DNA of 64,000 nucleotides, from positions 27,648,501-27,712,500 of the forward strand of contig NC_092672.1 in assembly GCF_964355755.1 (NCBI RefSeq), read 5' to 3'. Every line of letters begins with the position of its first letter. Position 1 is the first letter of the stretch. Source of the stretch: Antedon mediterranea (taxonomy: Eukaryota; Echinodermata; Crinoidea; Comatulida; Antedonidae). A program made the translations under genes and the position numbers. The notes under the pieces are model-generated. The model saw nothing but the letters and a program-made list of their open reading frames with translations, did not search any database and was not told the DNA's origin. Shown here piece after piece: positions 1-13,500 of this stretch.

Positions 1-2289
1 AGTTGCTTTAACCGTTCTTTATTCTTCGGTAAAGTCTGAAACACAAATAAATTCAATGAAAACACGCACAAGGCAGCACAGCTGCGTGTGCAAACAACCC
101 CGCAAAACAGTATAGCAGATACATACAGTCAAACTACTACTAGTACTACACGAGGGCTAGCTAGGCTAGTCAGGCTTATGGCCAATTAGCCGATCGAAAC
201 ACTTAACTAAATAGCCTAACAAATAATTTTAATATCCGAGTCTAAAACATTAACACAACTTAAAGGTTATAATAACGCCTAATAACGTACGTAGTACTCC
301 CACGTATCACTGTCAGAAATAAGAAAGTTACAGTATCTACTATTAGATAATAAGCGTTATATCTTGCTGACAATTCTGTGTATTAAAGCCCCATTCCTTA
401 CGTTTTTTAGATCTAATTTAAGATCACAAACTATATTTAATGTAAAAATAATACTATATGGTCCTATTGCGATAACTTTTTTCGTCTTTAAACGGTTAAA
501 AATGTGAAAAATAAATCGATTTTAATAATTATAGCGGCCCGCTATAAATCCCAAAATGCATTGCGCGCGAATTGATATTTTTGTTTTTCACCTGTAATTC
601 GCCCACTTTTCGATCGATCGTGAAGCCAAAACAAATGGAAGACTCCTAACTTTTCAGCGAAAATACCGGGTGTTCCCCAATTTGTATCAACGGAGTCTGG
701 CAAAAATAGAAAGACAATTAATGCAGCAACTATACAACGTCAGCCTAGGTATATAGCTAGCGTACGATGTTCGTACGTTACCGATGTTTACCAGCTAGGC
801 CTACAAAACTAAGCCTAGCTAGGCTAGGCCTGAGACCGTCCACGAGAGGTCGATCGCCGCGAGCTACTTAGGTAGTGCATTGTTTCTCACTTTTTATCAT
901 AATTTACCATAAAACGTACATTTAAGACAAGGAATGACATGGTTTAATGTTTTTAAAGTGATATATATGTATTATTTTCCAAAAAACGTCCAAAATTGCA
1001 GGGAAGGGGTCTTTAAATCAAAATAAATATTTACGCCACCAACGTCAAAGTTCGAAATCCGAAACAGTAACAATAAATCCGTTAAATTGGTGATTTTACA
1101 GACGTTTTTCTCGCATATTGTTCGCAAATTTCGCACACTCAATGTTCAATCATTTGGTTTCTATGGAACGCCAAAAGAGCAAAATTAACAGTGTGCGAGA
1201 AACACGCCTGTAAAATCGTTAATTTAAGGATTCATTTGTTCCTTTTTATGTGATTGTTTCATTAAAGTACTCATGAGGCATACTTCTAAGGTGTAACACG
1301 ATAAAGTTAGTTATCAAATTTGGAGTCAAAATACTAGCGAGGGAAACTAGCGCCAGGTTTATTAGTACGTACATGGACCACAATAAATAAAAATCGTTCC
1401 TAGCCTAATAATACAGTAATAGTGTATCATTATTAATATTACACCAATTATTATTATATCAAAATTGATTAAATTATTTTCTACATAGGCGCGCCTCTAT
1501 GTTAGGGCTAAGCATATTAGCTAAAGTTTAATTTTAGGCCTAGTATTACGATTGTCGGACGTAAATCTTTTCACACGCGTTCCAGAATTCTCGCACAATT
1601 TTTTTCTTTGCGGCATGTTATTTGATAGGCATCTATTCACCGCCAGTTATTGAACTTATCCTGGCCATCGCTGTTCACTTTATTTGCGAGAGGTACATGT
1701 ATTGATTCCCTAGAGAATGAAATGTCAAAAATGTCTTTAGCACGCCGCTCAGAGAGAAGTATGTGCGTTGCTGCCGAAAACACGTGCTATAGGAGGGGAA
1801 TCACCATAAGGCCAAATCCTCTCAGGGCAGAATCGTACTGCTACCTGCTAAATAGTAAAGAAGCATTTTCCATCTCTCAGGTCTACCGGATCGAGGCACG
1901 GGGGTGTGACAAAATATTATTTTCACTCTGCTATGTTTGAGAGACATATTAAATTAACACGTTCGAATACCAACAATCATGGCAGTCGATCATTTGATGA
2001 GTGTCGCTATAACAATTATTGTTTATCGAAGTTGAAGACTGTAGTTCAGATTTAAAAAATATGGCGCATACGGATGCACAACTTTTGAACAGATTGGGTA
2101 CTTTTGTAAAATTAAAATTTGACACGATATGACTGAATGAAAAAAAACAATCGTTACACAACATGATGAGTGTACACACGAATCTATTTAGCTAGGCCTA
2201 TTATAAAAATATAAATAATTGATTATTAGGCCTATAATATAGCATAATAGCACGTTAAGATATGCCTCGCACCTTTTTGAAATTGTAAA
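1..2289. other. Gene-poor stretch, no supported coding sequence
   Basis: I see no supported exon or RNA gene here. The longest open frame (1650-1940) has no recognisable domain and no splice context. The only structure I can support is a MITE-like inverted repeat at 1073-1236, listed separately. TAGGCCTA-type motifs recur here and throughout the window as background. Confidence 0.6.
1073..1236. repeat. MITE-like inverted repeat, about 164 bp
   Basis: Imperfect terminal inverted repeats of about 44 bp face each other. The left arm (1073-1115) runs from AATAAATCC through GATTTTACAGACG to TCTCGCA, and the right arm (1193-1236) is its near reverse complement. The short core has no coding potential. 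The target duplication is not clear. Confidence 0.55.
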
Positions 2290-2379
2290 CTATATGTCTC
2301 GGGTGCCTCGCACTTTTGGAAATGATAGAATGATGTATCGCACAAATATTTGGCGTGCCTCGCACACCTCGCACTTTGT

Positions 2380-2745
2380 CAACACTCGAAGCAATCTCGG
2401 AGAGCGGCTATTAGCCATCGACAGACTCTCCCGGTAATTGCGCACCTTGTCTAAATCAGTAGCGTTCTGCAACTACGCTCACTTGTGGAGCAAAATGAGT
2501 TTCTAGAGTAAGCAATGCTCTCGTAGTATAACAATTTTCGTCTGCTTCTCCTAGTTTCATATACATAAACATTTCTTTGGCCCTCAGGTCCTAACGAGTG
2601 TAGTAACATAGGCTTTTTTTCTTTCCACTGGCTCACCTGTCGCCGCAGCCAACATGTAGTTTTCGAAAAGGCCCATGGACCATGGTATGGTAGGTTCTCC
2701 TGGCGTGGGTAGACATGGAACTGGCGTGCTCCTATCCTTGTAGTC
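2380..2745 (-). pseudogene. Degenerate LTR-retrotransposon gag-like fragment
   Basis: Read on the minus strand, pieces in different frames resemble the Ty3/gypsy-type Gag core. They include a stretch like LGPEGQR, then an ETHF-APQ-VAERYRF-like stretch, then RQGAQLPGESVDG. The pieces are separated by at least two frame changes and by stop codons, so this is a dead fragment. No protease, reverse transcriptase or LTR was found beside it. The assignment rests on motif memory and not on a search. Confidence 0.5.
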
Positions 2746-2943
2746 GCCATAATTCATTAAAAATTAGCAAGTTCGTTAATGATCCTCGTCGCCAATTATG
2801 GTAGAGACAACAATGAAATGATGCTAGAAATAACCAGTATGTAATGTTTCAATAACAGCCTTTTATTCTCTATTCCTTTCTCTACTCTTCTCTACCCATG
2901 CGGTCTCCTCTACTGCCCTCATCGGCAAAATATGGGATACCAC

Positions 2944-3420
2944 AGTATATTTGTTAACAAATGAATGTCCTTATTCATAGGATGCTAAATGAGAACTAAA
3001 TGTACAGTATGCGGTCACAAGTATTTATTTTATGTGTAGATTGAAATGTGTCCTCGTGCGTTAACTGGTAAACTTTTCTTATAGACTTTACAGTAATTAT
3101 GTCAGATGAATATTCGCGTGTATTAAAAAAATCGATCATCTCCAGGGGCGAATCTAGATTTTGATAAATAATAATCGTCTAGGGTTTTTTCCTAGACGCC
3201 CGGAGATAGCATCGGAGGCGTTTTGGTCAGTCGATTCTTGTTATATAATTATCTGAATATAGAGGGTTTTATAGATCATATTTAATATACGAAACTGTTT
3301 TTTTTTTTGCGCCATGGCTAAAGCCTGTTTTTTTCTGTCGACGAAACGTTACGACTAGTTGCGTTAAGTTGCGTTGAACTTTCAAATCGTTAAAGTTGAA
3401 GATAAATAACGATGATCGAG
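2944..3420 (+). repeat. Dispersed repeat, copy 1
   Basis: This segment is closely repeated at 29883-30368, and its second half again at 34152-34390. Shared landmarks are AACAAATGAATGTCCTTATT, GGGGCGAATCTAG followed by TTTTGATAAA, CGCCCGGAGATAGCATC, and GTTGCGTTAAGTTGCGTTG. It is non-coding, probably part of an interspersed element, and its class is unknown. Confidence 0.7.
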
Positions 3421-3424
3421 CTAA

Positions 3425-4385
3425 TGATGTATCCAAACCCATACACATACAGTATATATGTGTCAGATAAGGATAGACATTCTCACTTAAAATCTTCATC
3501 ATAGACGGAAAAATATTTAAGAATCTGAATCTTGATGAAAATGGAATCTACATTGACAGAGAAAGTGTAACTGACCTTAGATTTTCGAGGAAATGGACAT
3601 CTATTATTAAATAGAGAAGTAAGAATGTTGGCTTAAAAATAGGCCTACACAAAGGAAAACATAGTAGGCCCTATTTGCAAATAATTAGCATATAACATAG
3701 AGTTTGAAAAAAATAGTATCTGGGCCAGAATGTTAAAATGGTTGAGTTTTGTTGTTCTTATCAGAGTAAAGGCTGACCGGAGCTGCTTCGGCAGATTATT
3801 ATAGACATCCTGTGTGACAGGAAAACCCCAATAGTACACAGAAGGTAGATTTTCAACCCATGTGGGCTTCCTACAATGACATGTGACGGCTGTGAATCCT
3901 GGACTTTAACCAAATCTCATCACTGTACAAAGAACGATGGAAAGACAAATGGGGTCACATTACGTAACAAAATAGACATAGGCCTATGGGACAAAGTGAA
4001 AGAAGTCAAATAACGATGGGCTGGTCATATAGCAAGAAGAGAGGACAACAGATGGACAAAAAGTTGACAGAATGGTAGGCAAAAATCGGCAAAAGAAGAA
4101 GGGGAAGACAAAAACACAGATGGTGGAATGACATAATATGTCATAATATATTATATTATTCAGAAACAAATTGGGTTAGGACAGCACAGAACAGAAAGTA
4201 ATGGCAAAGGCTTGGGTAGGGCTAAATCCGACAGGTGATAATGGTCTCATGAATTCTCCTTTTCTGTTACACTCAATTTTAAAAAGCGTAGCATAAATCT
4301 AAGATCACGCTGGGGTGGTGAAAAAACAAAAACAACCAAGATCTGCTATACGCCACTGATTGAAACATTATTTTACTATTTTTAG
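3425..4385 (+). mobile_element. Non-LTR retrotransposon 3' remnant in the intron before the SRCR exon
   Basis: The plus strand holds broken pieces of the C-terminal tail of a LINE reverse transcriptase: a QRAMER-like stretch, then WAGHIARR and RWTKKLTEW-like pieces, then an RGRQKHRWW-like stretch and RTAQNRKEW-like residues near 4180. Stops and shifts interrupt them, so it is inactive. The same segment recurs at 54647-55659. It abuts the SRCR exon acceptor at 4386. Confidence 0.65.
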
Positions 4386-4507
4386 CTAAGACCTCGAAAA
4401 TACGTCTTGTTGGTGGTAGTTCAGCTAATCAAGGACGCGTAGAAGTTTTGAATGGTAACACATGGCTTTCAATTACCACGTCTTCTTTCACAGAATCAGA
4501 AGCAAAG
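4386..4507 (+). CDS. Exon 1: SRCR domain, first half
   Basis: The acceptor is TTTTTAG and the donor is AAG|GTACTT. After two bases completing a split codon, the frame encodes KTSKIRLVGG, then NQGRVEVLNG, TWLSI and SEAK. This is the usual start of an SRCR domain (I-R-L-V-G-G, G-R-V-E-V). It ends in phase 0 and continues with VICRQLGF in the next exon. Half of this exon is duplicated at 55660-55722. Confidence 0.88.
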
Positions 4508-7500
4508 GTACTTATTTATAATCAATTATCTAAATTATATATAAAAATAAGTTTGACGCCTACACCTCAAATAAACTGTATATTGTAGTAATATAATTAT
4601 TTATATATTTTCATTAATATTAGTTTTCTTATATTTTATTTGTACTTTAAATAATTCCCCCTCTCCCATGCATAATTTCTGGATACGTGCCTGGTTTTGT
4701 TAATAATAAAATCTTAAGAATAAGACCTATTACGTACCTATAATGTTTAAGCACATGTTTAGGCATATACTAATTTTGATACACATGGTTCATTTTGTCT
4801 TCTTTCATTTCTTTTCCTCTTTTTTTTGTTTCTTGATATTGCCCTTGTACGGAAGCCCGTTCGGGCACAAGTTTTAACTATATTTTAAAAGCTGTTATCT
4901 GGCGGCCGCCACTTAATTATCTGGCGGCCGCCACTTAATTATCTGGCGGACATGTACTAATTATTAAGTGGCGGCCTCCAGATAATTAAGTGGCGGCCGC
5001 CAGATAACAGCTTTTAAAATAGTTAACTTGTGGCCCGAACGGGCTTCCGTACCCTTGCATGTATGATACATGCTTTTATTGATAATGTTTAACACATTTT
5101 TAACAGGTAATTTGCAGGCAGCTTGGATTCGTTGACGGCATGATTTCATTTGGGTCCTCGTCGGGTTACACCCGTGCACGGTATGGCCAATCACAGAGTA
5201 CCACGTGCTCTACACATGTGAAATGCTCAGGTTGGGAACCAACGCTTGGTGATTGTAGCGAGCATTACACTTCATCTTATTGTACTCATTCATATGACGT
5301 CAGCGTTAAATGTCATCCTAGAAGACAGCATTTCGGTATTTTTTAAATTACTTTCAGAACAATCCTATTTAAGAAACATTTAATGATGTTATTTTGATGG
5401 AAACTATGTTTTTATCTCTCAGAATGTCACTGCTTGACGACCACTGAATGTTACAGAACAACCGGAAGTTGTCCTGATGGCCAATGTTCTGTGGGATGGA
5501 CCGGAGATTTTTGTCAAATCGGTAAGTGGTGTACACAAACTGTACAATTAAGTTATGAATTGATCAGGGTTTTTTTTTTGGTTTTTTTTTTGGTAGAAAA
5601 GATTAATTGCATTTCAATCAAACAATGACAAGGTCCTAAATCGACACTCTATGTGACAGTGACGCCATTTTTATTTTGTACAGAACTACCAGTATTCACA
5701 AAACCACCTCGGATTGTTTCTAACGACTTAAGACCACTGAATCCAAAAGTAAACTGGGATAAATTTCCTTATGATTATGGGGCTGACGTTGTGGGATGCT
5801 CTGCATACTACATCGATGCATCTCAGATCGGCTACGAGGAACGTGTAATTTGTAACGTTGGAGTATCATCTGCATCTTGTCATATAAACACTCTTCCTGC
5901 TGATAGAAATATTGAAATCGGTGTAGCATGTCGGATAAAAACTGGATCTACGACAACACGAGGACCTCTGTCACCAACGGTGAACTTCACAACTTACACA
6001 GACAGTAAGAATTAGAATAAGTCGTAATCATGAATACGACTATTTTAGCAATCTACGTTTATTGACCTTGCTTGCCTAACATATATTAACATAATAGATT
6101 AGTACCTATGTAGTAGTCAAATTATCCCAGACAAGTAACTGGCGTGGCTCATCCACAGTTAAAGTGTTATGCTGCTAAATACTTCACCAAAATCAAAGCC
6201 ACATCAGCTTATTGGGGAAACTTGCGAAAGGAAGGCATAGCTTATTACGTAATGATATCATTGGTTGTTGAAATAAAAACAATAAATATAACACATTATG
6301 TTCAACAGAAATAAAATAATTCCTATAATTTGTATAAGGATAGTATGCGCATAATTTATATATTAACAATTTGAATTATGTAATATTGTTTACAATTTTA
6401 CATAGCGATGAAAAACTATTGTAAAGTAGGCCTACGGTTTTCTGTACCATTTTAACAGAAAGATTAAGTTTCGACGTTTCGGTTGTTGTACTCAATCTTA
6501 TAGATTAAGTTAGGCCAGTAAAACGTTGAGGCGATTGGCAATTACTAGAAAATATGTTGTCAGGGTGTGTACAAAAAATCTTTGTTGACCTACAGTTAGT
6601 ATTATGCGGATAGAGCAAACAAATTTAAATATTGTTTTGAGCACTGCAACAGTAACCATCTTCGAATTGAATTATTTTTTTAATAGGAAAAGAAATGGAT
6701 TTTGTTGTAATGAATTATAGTCCTCTGATTGAATTGAACAACCCCAATTCAAGTCTCAAGATTGGAGGTTATACAATAGGAGATCATCAAACAAATAACG
6801 TCAATTTTGGTCGTAAATTCAACACTGATACCAGAAACGGTACTAGAGATGAAGAGCTGAACTTAGGCCTAATTGATAATGGTGGTTTGACATTGAATAA
6901 CAACATGTTTCCTTTGCAAAGCACAGTATCCATGATGCGGAAGTTCGATTTTACATCGATACTACTGGAGCTTCCGGCTAACACGACTTCTGAAAATATT
7001 GGCGTGTTCTACACTTGGGCAACAACTGGGGTACTAACTTCTGATATCACAACGTTTAGTATTTCAAAAGAAGGTACAGTAACTATTTCTAATAAAGTCA
7101 ATTTCGCTTTGAATATGTATTTTTGACTAAAGTCTATATTAAAGAAACTGACCGTAGGCTCTAACGATTTTTTTGTGAGAAAGCCACTTTACTAAGTGAA
7201 AAAATTGCTAGTAGGGCCTACAGTATTTATACAGAATGTTGGCAAGATTATTAAAGTTATTTTTAAACCGATTCAATAAAAGTTTGGTTTTATTCTCTCA
7301 ATGAAAGGAAATATATACGTATATTTTCAGAAAAACAAAACTTTCAGAGATTGCTTTTAATACATTTTGATTTACAGCAAAGATTCGATCAAAGAACAAA
7401 ACGATATTAGCAGGTTTTGGAGAAAGACTTGAAGTAGAGGTTGATATAGAAGACAGTGTTGATTTAGATGAACTACTTTGGCACCATAACGGAGGAGATG

Positions 7501-10500
7501 TATTAAGCGACTGGAATGGAAAGACTAGTTTAATTATTGAAAGCGTTCGTACTAAAGATGGCGGTATATACGAATGTTACATAGATGGGGAAAGAGAGCT
7601 GGGATTACAAGCAATAATTCAAGTTTTTATAAGAGGTAACAGAAAAAAAAAATTATTTAATAGGTGACAATTTATTTTAATTTTATTTTTAGTCTATTTC
7701 AAAGAGCTCTCGAGGTAGAAGCATAATATATACACATTTAAATACAACAAAGTTTATAAAGGTTATGAGGCAATAAAAGTCTTCACAACTATAAATTTCA
7801 TTACAAATTAAACTAGAATTTAATTCGTCACTTTGACGAATTATAGGTGATTATTTTTATCATTTTAATGAAATTAACAGTTTTTAAACATGCATGTACG
7901 TTAACATACGATCGTATAAAGTTGATGTACGCCATCCTATGACATGATGCATATACACTTATAGTGCTAAGTTGTACCTATTATGTGTCATATACAATAT
8001 GTACAGTATATACTGTATATCTATATACAGTGTAGCATAGGTGAAATTACGGGATCCACATCATGTTCTAATTTTTTGGTATGATGAAATTATCAAAATA
8101 AACTCGAAGATGACAATTTCGAAAGATAATGAATTGAGCAAATAAATATAAGGATTGGAAGAGAATTTGACACGTAGAAGAGCAATGCGCGCTCTTTGAA
8201 ATGTTTATAACCTTGACCAAAGAAAGTTAAAAACTACTTTTTAACTTCAACTGGCCATATGATAACGTCACAACATCCGATAGGCTTAATTTTTATATGA
8301 ATTCATTTCTACATGTCATCAGCTTTCAAAATAAGTTGTAATCTTCAAGGTCACCTTTAATTCTGAAGAGCTGTAAAATATTCAAATATATATTGAAGGT
8401 ATAATTACCTACGTTATTTAAGTTATGACGTCATCAAAATGAAAACCTGACAACTTTTATGTGAAAGATAAATAATTAAGAAAGCAAATACTGAAATTTG
8501 TGCGAAATTCGAGCACAAATAACCGAGATGCGCTCTGTTGAATGTGATAACCTACACAAAAATATAAAAAATCCCAATTTTTAAATTGAAGTGGCCATTT
8601 GATGACGTCACAACATTTTGTACATCAAATGTGTACATGAATTCATATCTACAACCCAATGGCTTCCCGAATAAGTTAAAAAAATTGGGGTCATCTTGCA
8701 TTCTGAAGAGTTATTTTCATTTAAAAAAAGGCCTATTTTCACCATTTTAAGAACTTTTGTGAAATTAATGTGCGCATTTTGTCATTTTGCTCGTATAGCG
8801 TCATTTTAAGTCTGAATGGACTAAAAAAGGGTAAATTTACTAAGGATTGTGAGTAGAATGTGATTTATTCATCAAATTTTATTTGTTATTCTTTCTAAGA
8901 ATCGCGTGCGCAAAAACGCCAATTTTTGAAAACACGCAAATGGCCTAATTCATGCTCTAAATTGATCAAAACTTAATTTTGAGCTTTTTAAATTTTTAAC
9001 GCGCGATTTCACGCACATGACCTTGAAACGTGGAAGTTTTTATTTACTAATATTTTTACCTTGACCTGAAGTTTACGTGTAGTGAATTTCATTAATATGT
9101 GATAATTAATTATGGAGATATGATTGATAATGTGATTTCATAAAATGGCGTATACATTACGTCACGGATGAGTGATCATGCTGAAAAGCTTATTATGACA
9201 AAGTTAAAGTATTTCAAAGGCATTGTGAAATTTTTGTGATCATTGCCATTCAACTTTTTGAGATAATTGTTACAATTGTTACAGAAAGAAGAATAAAAAC
9301 AACAATAACAACAATGACAACAAAAACAATAAAGATTTCATACAATAACAATAGGTGATCATTTTATTCTAAATGATCACCTAATAATAAAGATTTCATA
9401 CAATAACAATAGGTGATCATTTTATTCTAAATGATCACCTAATAATAAAGATTTCATACAATAACAATAGGTGATCATTTTATTCTAAATGATCACCTAA
9501 TAATAAAGATTTCATACAATAACAATAGGTGATCATTTTATTCTAAATGATCACCTAATAATAAAGATTTCATACAATAACAATAGGTGATCATTTTATT
9601 CTAAATGATCACCTAATAATAAAGATTTCATACAATAACAATAGGTGATCATTTTATTCTAAATGATCACCTAATAATAAAGATTTCATACAATAACAAT
9701 AGGTGATCATTTTATTCTAAATGATCACCTAATAATAAAGATTTCATACAATAACAATAGGTGATCATTTTATTCTAAATGATCACCTAATAATAAAGAT
9801 TTCATACAATAACAATAGGTGATCATTTTATTCTAAATGATCACCTAATAATAAAGATTTCATACAATAACAATAGGTGATCATTTTATTCTAAATGATC
9901 ACCTAATAATAAAGATTTCATACAATAACAATAGGTGATCATTTTATTCTAAATGATCACCTAATAATAAAGATTTCATACAATAACAATAGGTGATCAT
10001 TTTATTCTAAATGATCACCTAATAATAAAGATTTCGTACAATAACAATAGGTCATCATTTTATTCTAAATGATCACCTAATAATAAAGATTTCATACAAT
10101 AACAATAGGTCATCATTTTATTCTAAATGATCACCTACAAAGACGTCATTTGATAAATTTGTATTCATAATATGAACTGTATGTTGTTTTAGATTGCCCA
10201 ACACCCAAATGGGGCGCCGATTGCGACAAAGATTGCCCAGTTTGTTATAATGGAGGAGTATGTCATACAATCAACGGGACATGTTTATGCCCGTCTGGGT
10301 TTATGGGTGATGACTGTAGTGAACGTACGTATCGGGTTTTTTTTTATTTCGAATATTTATTGCTATTAAAAAAAAATTGAATATACAAAATCAGAAAAAG
10401 AGTCATTTTTTTTTGTTTTTAAAGCATGTGGTGACAATAACTGGGGACGTTCCTGTTCAGAAATTTGCAGTAGTTCAAATAGAGGTTGCGACGCCATTTT

Positions 10501-13500
10501 GTTCTGTTTGCCTGAACCATTAGGGTGCTCATGTATGGCTGGGTTCAAAGGGCCGGATTGCAACGAATGTAAGTATAAGGACAAGATAAGTGTTGTTTTT
10601 AGGTGATCATTTAGAATAAAATGATCACCTATTGTTATTGTACAAAATCTTTATTATTATTGGTTATCCGCCTCAAGCGGATAACCTTTGTTATTGTAGT
10701 GTTTCTTTTTTTTTTTTATTGGTTATCCGCCTCAAGCGGATAAGCATTTGTTATTGTAGTGTTACTTTTTTTTTTTTTTTATTATTCTTCTTTCTTTCTC
10801 AGATTTTGTGCACGCGTTTTCTCTTGAACGTGTTAACATAACATTTTGTAACTTGGTCAACATATAGACAATTAACTGAAGATGTACTGCCAAGCTTTTT
10901 GACAATGTCAGATCCGCGTAGCGTAAGTTACGCGCGATTTTCTGAAAATCTTAAATCGGTCATAACTTCGAAACCGATAAATATTTTTTAACGAAATTTT
11001 CAGCCACGTTTTCTTCACATCAATGGCTAACTTTTGGAATGTTTAACAAATTTTTGGAGATTAGAAAGTTTTCGCGTAAATTGCGTTTGAAATATTTTAC
11101 TCTTCTTATTTTGTGCACGCTGTTTCTCTTCAACGTGTAAACATAATATGTTGTAACTTGTTCAGCATTTAGACATTTTACTGAAGTTGTCCAGCCAAGC
11201 TTTCTGACGATGTCAGAGCCGCGTAGCGTAAGTTACGCGTGATTTTCTGAAAATCTTAAATTGGTTATAACTTCGAAACAAATGAATATTTGTTAACGTC
11301 ATTTTCAGCCACGTTTGCTTCTCATCAATAGTTAACTTTTTTAACGCTACCGCAATTTGTAACATTAGAAAGTGCGCGCGTAAATGGCGTTTGAAATTTT
11401 AAAATGCTTCAAATCAATTTCTGATTAAATTAGAGTACGATTCAGGTCATTTTAAGCGTTAAAAAAATTGCCACTGGTGCGCACATTTTTACGCGCGCAC
11501 GGCGCAGGGAACACGTATGAACATTTCTTTTGCACGATTTGTGTTTTTAAATCTTCGGTTAACAATTTTACGTTATTTTATTCACTTTTCAACTTGAAAT
11601 GGCTTTCTACGAGCACGTTAAACATGATAGGTTGCGCACGAAAACGTCAACAAATTGTGAAAATGTTGCAAAATATGTCTACTTTTAAAAATGAAACAGT
11701 TCATCAGAATGCAAGGTTACCCCAATTTTTTATTTTATTTTCTTGCAGTGTATTAATCATAGGTCTAATTTATTATAGTCTTGAATGTTAAAAAGTGTTT
11801 GATAGCTACATTATTTGCATATTAAATGTAATTTTTGAAATAATTATCATCAAACTAACATAAACATATTCAAAGAGTAAAACAATATACATAACGTTTA
11901 TCTTTTTTCTTTACATGTTAATATATAAAACTTGAAAGTATGCACTTTCATAATATGTTACTGTTTAAAATTTGTGAAGATTTCATCATAGTAAAAATTA
12001 TGATTTAAGTTCGATATGTAATAATCAACTTGCATCGAGGGGGTTCACGACATACCGAATGAACGAGGACTCTTTCTTCGGATTTTCTTCAGCAGGTTCT
12101 CATATGGCTCGATGTGTAGTGCAACCGACTTTGGTATCAGAGGTACCGGGATCGAATCCCATCACGGGAAAGCAATTAAATAAAAAGATTTGTTTGGTTA
12201 ATACACTGAAAGGGCAGTTTTAATTTTGAATAGGCTACTTTTTGGAAAAGTCACAACTGAAAAGTACTTGAATGCGCAAGATATGTTTTGTTGCGGGCGG
12301 ATAACCAAACTCGTCCTCAAGTGACGAGTTTAGATCTAGTTATTCTTCTTTCTTTCCGCCACTTTTGTTCGCGACGTTTCTCTTCAACGTGTTAACATAA
12401 CATGTTGTAACTTGGTCAACATTTAGACATTTAACTGAAGTTGTGCAGCCAAGCTTTTGGACGCTGTCAGACACGCGTAGCGTAAGTTACGCGCGATTTT
12501 CTGAAAATCTTAAATCGGTCATAACTTCGAAACCGATAAATATTTTTTAACAAAGTTTTCAGCCACGTTTTCTTCACATCAATGGCTAACTTTTTCGATC
12601 GCTAGTAAATTTTTGGAGACTAGAAAATTTTCGCGTAAATTGCGTTTGAAATTTTAAAATTCTCCAAATTTGTACACGCTGTTTCTCTGCAACGCGTTAA
12701 CATAACATGTTGTAACTTGGTCAACATATTGACATCTAACTGAAATTGTGCAGCCAAGCTTTTGGACGCTGTCAGAGGCGCGTATCGTAAGTTACGCGCG
12801 ATTTTCTGAAAATCTTAAATTGATCATAACTTTGAAAGAGATAAATATTTTTTAACGTAATTTTCAGCCACGTTTGCTTCACATCAATTGTTAACTTTTT
12901 TAACCCTAACGAATTTTGTAACATTCGAAAGTGCGCGCGTAAACGGCGTTTGAAATTTTAAAATGCTTGAAATTAATTTCTGATTAAATTAGAGCACGAT
13001 TCAGGTCATTTTAAGCGTTTAAAAAATTGCCACTGGTGCGCACATTTTTACGCGCGCACGGCGCAGGGAACGCGTATGAGCATTTCTTTTACACGATTTA
13101 TGTTTTTAAATCTTTGGTTAACAATTTTACGTTATTTTATTCACTATTCAACTTGAAATGGCGTTCTACGAGCACGTTAAAAATGACTGGTTGCGCAGAA
13201 AAACGTCAAAAAATTGTGAAAATGTTGCAAAATATGTCTACTTTTAAAAACGATACAGTTCATCAGAATGCAAGGTTACACCTATTTTTTATTTTTATTT
13301 CTTGCAGTTTATGAATCATAGATCTGATTTATAATAATTTTTAATGTTAAAACGTGTTTGCTGGCTACACTATTTGCATATTAAATATAATTTTTGAAAT
13401 TGTTATCATCAAACAAACGATAACATTTTCAAAGAGCAAAACAATAGACATAACTGTTATATTTTTTCTTCACATGTTAATATATAAAACTTGAAAGTAT

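Noticed and set aside
1650-1940. 96-codon open frame on the plus strand
   Set aside because: No domain, no splice or promoter context; probably chance.
9325-10136. Regular direct repeats that could suggest a CRISPR array
   Set aside because: The whole 58-bp unit, including what would be spacer, is identical in every copy. It is a minisatellite in an animal intron.
11468-11791. 107-codon open frame, with a 95-codon relative at 13027-13314
   Set aside because: The two are the same part of duplicated Helitron-like elements. The similarity follows from the DNA repeat, they have no domain, and the frames end at different places.
12102-12170. Functional tRNA gene
   Set aside because: The T-arm is good, but acceptor and D-arm pairing are poor and it sits inside a repeated mobile element.
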